A stretch of 62,481 bases of DNA from DATFLL01 sp035267785 (GTDB taxonomy: Bacteria > Pseudomonadota > Gammaproteobacteria > DATFLL01), in NCBI GenBank assembly GCA_035267785.1, contig DATFLL010000098.1, positions 1 to 62,481 of the forward strand, written 5' to 3'. This document shows, piece after piece, positions 61,190 through 62,481 of the stretch. The notes under the pieces were generated by a model. It was not told the DNA's origin, ran no database searches, and worked only from the letters and a program-made list of their open reading frames with translations. Numbering within the stretch: position 1 is the stretch's first letter; every line of letters begins with the position of its first letter. Both the position numbers and the translations under genes were made by a program.

Positions 61190-62219
61190 CCCGCCTTTTG
61201 TCATAAAGGGTTAGGAATCGTGCATATGCGAGCATTAAAAGGATGACAAACGGAGGCACAAATAAGAACCAGTCAGAAGCCGCAGTTTGCGCGAGCCAGA
61301 CGACGCCGCTGATCGCGCTCCGCGGGCCGGCGACTGCCGTCGCTTCGGTATAGCGGTACTCTGGGAGCACAAACGCATACGTCACAGCCCCAACAACGAT
61401 TGGCGGCAGAAGCCACAGACCGAGCACAAAGAGTCGGAAATTGATTACCAGCCACGCCGCAATGAAGCGCAGCCTGGCCCTCTCCCGGAACTCGCCGCTG
61501 AGGGCCCTCCACGGAATCCGGTACACCACCGCGCTGAGCGCCACGCCGAATGCAAGCCAATAAAGTCCCTGCCAAACCAATTCCACCGGGGCCGCCCACC
61601 AACCCGCCAAACTAACGGCTGACCACACAGACTGGTCGAGTCGGTCCAATAAAAGCAAGGCAAGCGCGAAAATTGACAACGGCTGCCAACCGGGCCATTC
61701 CAGGCACCATCCGCGCCTGCCCGACCGGTTCCTTAGCAGTCGGCGGTTGCCAATCAGGCCTATCACGCAAAACCACTGCGCACCTACCAGGGCAAGGGCT
61801 GGATAGAGGCCGACCCCGTCGACCGCCATCAGGACGCCCAGGAACAAAAGCGATACAATCATCGCCGCCACGCACGGCACCATCGCCTGCCGGAACGACC
61901 AGATAACCGAAGTCGCCGCGTCATGATAAAGTGACAGCATGCCGAGCCGATCAGCGACCTCCCGCATCAGTCTACCCGCCACCCAAAACAGAACCGACAG
62001 CCCCCCGAGCATCGCCATTGCGGCAACGATCAGAGAGCTGGGGACGGCAATTGGCGTCCGCTGCGCCATCACTTGATATATGTGATCAATTCCCGGATAG
62101 GTAACACCGCCATCCTTGATGGCTACCGGGAACGCATACCTAAGAAGGAATAAGGCCGCGGTGGCGTTTAACGTGTACCAAGCAGCCAGGGATATCCACT
62201 TGAGTAGCGCGTTTGGCAT
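61167..62219 (-). CDS. Polytopic membrane protein, unknown
   Basis: A 350-residue protein with about eight hydrophobic segments (AWYTLNATAALFLLRYAFPV, LIVAAMAMLGGLSVLFWVAG, AAMIVSLLFLGVLMAVDGVG, IFALALLLLDRL, FVLGLWLLPPIVVGAVTYAF, WFLFVPPFVILLMLAYARFL). Trp-rich. No transport or enzyme motif was recognised. The start at 62219 follows the GAGG of GAGGCTGATC and avoids the palindrome that the longer frame (to 62315) would translate. Its C-terminus reads into the 29-base repeat, so the original end may differ. Confidence 0.65.
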   Translation of the reverse strand: MPNALLKWISLAAWYTLNATAALFLLRYAFPVAIKDGGVTYPGIDHIYQVMAQRTPIAVPSSLIVAAMAMLGGLSVLFWVAGRLMREVADRLGMLSLYHDAATSVIWSFRQAMVPCVAAMIVSLLFLGVLMAVDGVGLYPALALVGAQWFCVIGLIGNRRLLRNRSGRRGWCLEWPGWQPLSIFALALLLLDRLDQSVWSAVSLAGWWAAPVELVWQGLYWLAFGVALSAVVYRIPWRALSGEFRERARLRFIAAWLVINFRLFVLGLWLLPPIVVGAVTYAFVLPEYRYTEATAVAGPRSAISGVVWLAQTAASDWFLFVPPFVILLMLAYARFLTLYDKRRGLHGHPP

Positions 62220-62267
62220 TCTCAGATCAGCCTCTTGTTCAAGCAGACAAAAAAGATAAAAGGAGAT

Positions 62268-62326
62268 AAAAGGGGTCGGTGACAACTGACTATGATTCTG
62301 ATTCTCATTTGTCACCGACCCCTTTT
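62268..62326. repeat. Palindromic repeat, copy 5
   Basis: AAAAGGGGTCGGTGACAA, loop CTGACTATGATTCTGATTCT(CA), TTGTCACCGACCCCTTTT; perfect 18-base arms. Nearly identical to copy 3. Confidence 0.92.
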
Positions 62327-62344
62327 ATTCCCGCGTTATAATTC

Positions 62345-62481
62345 TGAACCGCCCCGGGTTTTGAGGAGGCTCCAACATCTGAGAGAATGGAGCCATGAAC
62401 AAGTCAAACAAGTTTTCACCTGAGGTCCGGGAACGGGCGGTGCGGTTGGTCCAGGAGCATCGCGGAGAGTACTCGTCGCTG
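62345..62481 (+). mobile_element. Left end of an IS3-family insertion sequence
   Basis: TGAACCGCCCCGGGTTTTGA at 62345 has the look of an IS3-family terminal repeat (TGAACCGCCCCGGGTTT), and an OrfA-like gene starts 50 bases inside. The element runs off the right edge. Confidence 0.75.
62395..62481 (+). CDS. IS3-family transposase OrfA, 5' part
   Basis: The frame begins MNKSNKFSPEVRERAVRLVQ and continues to the window edge (29 codons). This is the helix-turn-helix start of IS3-type OrfA (usual form K-x-[FY]-S-P-E-V-R-E-R-A-V-R-[ML]-V). The ATG follows AGAGAATGGAG with GGAG four bases before. Confidence 0.85.
   Translation, partial: MNKSNKFSPEVRERAVRLVQEHRGEYSSL

Noticed and set aside
60438..62326. 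Integron attC sites around the orphan genes
   Set aside because: The palindromes lack the RYYYAAC/GTTRRRY core sites and have perfect long arms, and no integrase is seen.

Overview
The window reads as a chromosomal segment of a GC-rich gammaproteobacterium. MutH (restricted to Dam/MutHLS gammaproteobacteria), a YdbH/YdbL envelope pair and MetA point to that class. A K+-independent type membrane H+-pyrophosphatase, TusA, a split YeeE/YedE pair, a TauE/SafE exporter and a DsbG-like protein suggest sulfur chemistry of the Chromatiales/Ectothiorhodospiraceae kind. The class is well supported; the order is inference. No rRNA, tRNA or CRISPR array was seen.

Bases 1-37.4 kb are dense housekeeping and metabolic genes: tandem membrane and soluble pyrophosphatases, molybdopterin genes (moaC divergent from moaDE), a CDF metal exporter, mutH, an FMN-binding glutamate-synthase-like protein, the YdbH/YdbL system, a NYN-domain protein, an old yellow enzyme, a DsbG-like protein, a glycerol cluster (FGGY kinase, glycerophosphodiesterase, GlpD-like oxidoreductase), dodecin, a CNB-GGDEF diguanylate cyclase, a cysteine-domain/ankyrin protein ahead of a split YeeE/YedE transporter, a P-loop ATPase paired with MetA, tusA with its own TetR regulator, and a betaine-type ABC transporter whose binding protein and permease are fused.

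Bases 37.4-44 kb hold a run of small membrane, secreted and lipoprotein genes on the minus strand, mostly unrecognised. One is a frameshifted paralogue of another (extra G in a G7 tract). At 44.1-47 kb lies a nitrogen-control unit: two NtrC-type sites and a sigma-54 -24/-12 element precede a formate/nitrite transporter and a PP2C phosphatase-Ser/Thr kinase fusion.

Bases 47-56 kb are accessory: a cytochrome c'-like protein, a metallo-beta-lactamase-fold protein, a Bcr/CflA exporter, two divergent secreted proteins, and two gene remnants that duplicate parts of intact genes in the window. From 54.9 kb to the right edge a family of long palindromes (arms near AAAAGGGGTCGGTGACAA) recurs five times, next to the decayed 3' end of a transposase gene, and the window ends inside an IS3-type element. 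Between the palindromes lie a TetR/truncated-haemoglobin pair sharing near-identical operators, a recQ gene with one in-frame TGA in place of a conserved Cys codon, a methyltransferase, and two orphan membrane proteins each bounded by repeats.

The best leads are the sigma-54/NtrC transporter-kinase unit, the TetR-haemoglobin regulon, the palindrome family, the recQ TGA, and the ATPase-MetA and Cys/ankyrin-YeeE pairings. Several single-base lesions (recQ, the G7 frameshift, a lipoprotein start) could be real decay or sequence error; raw reads would decide.
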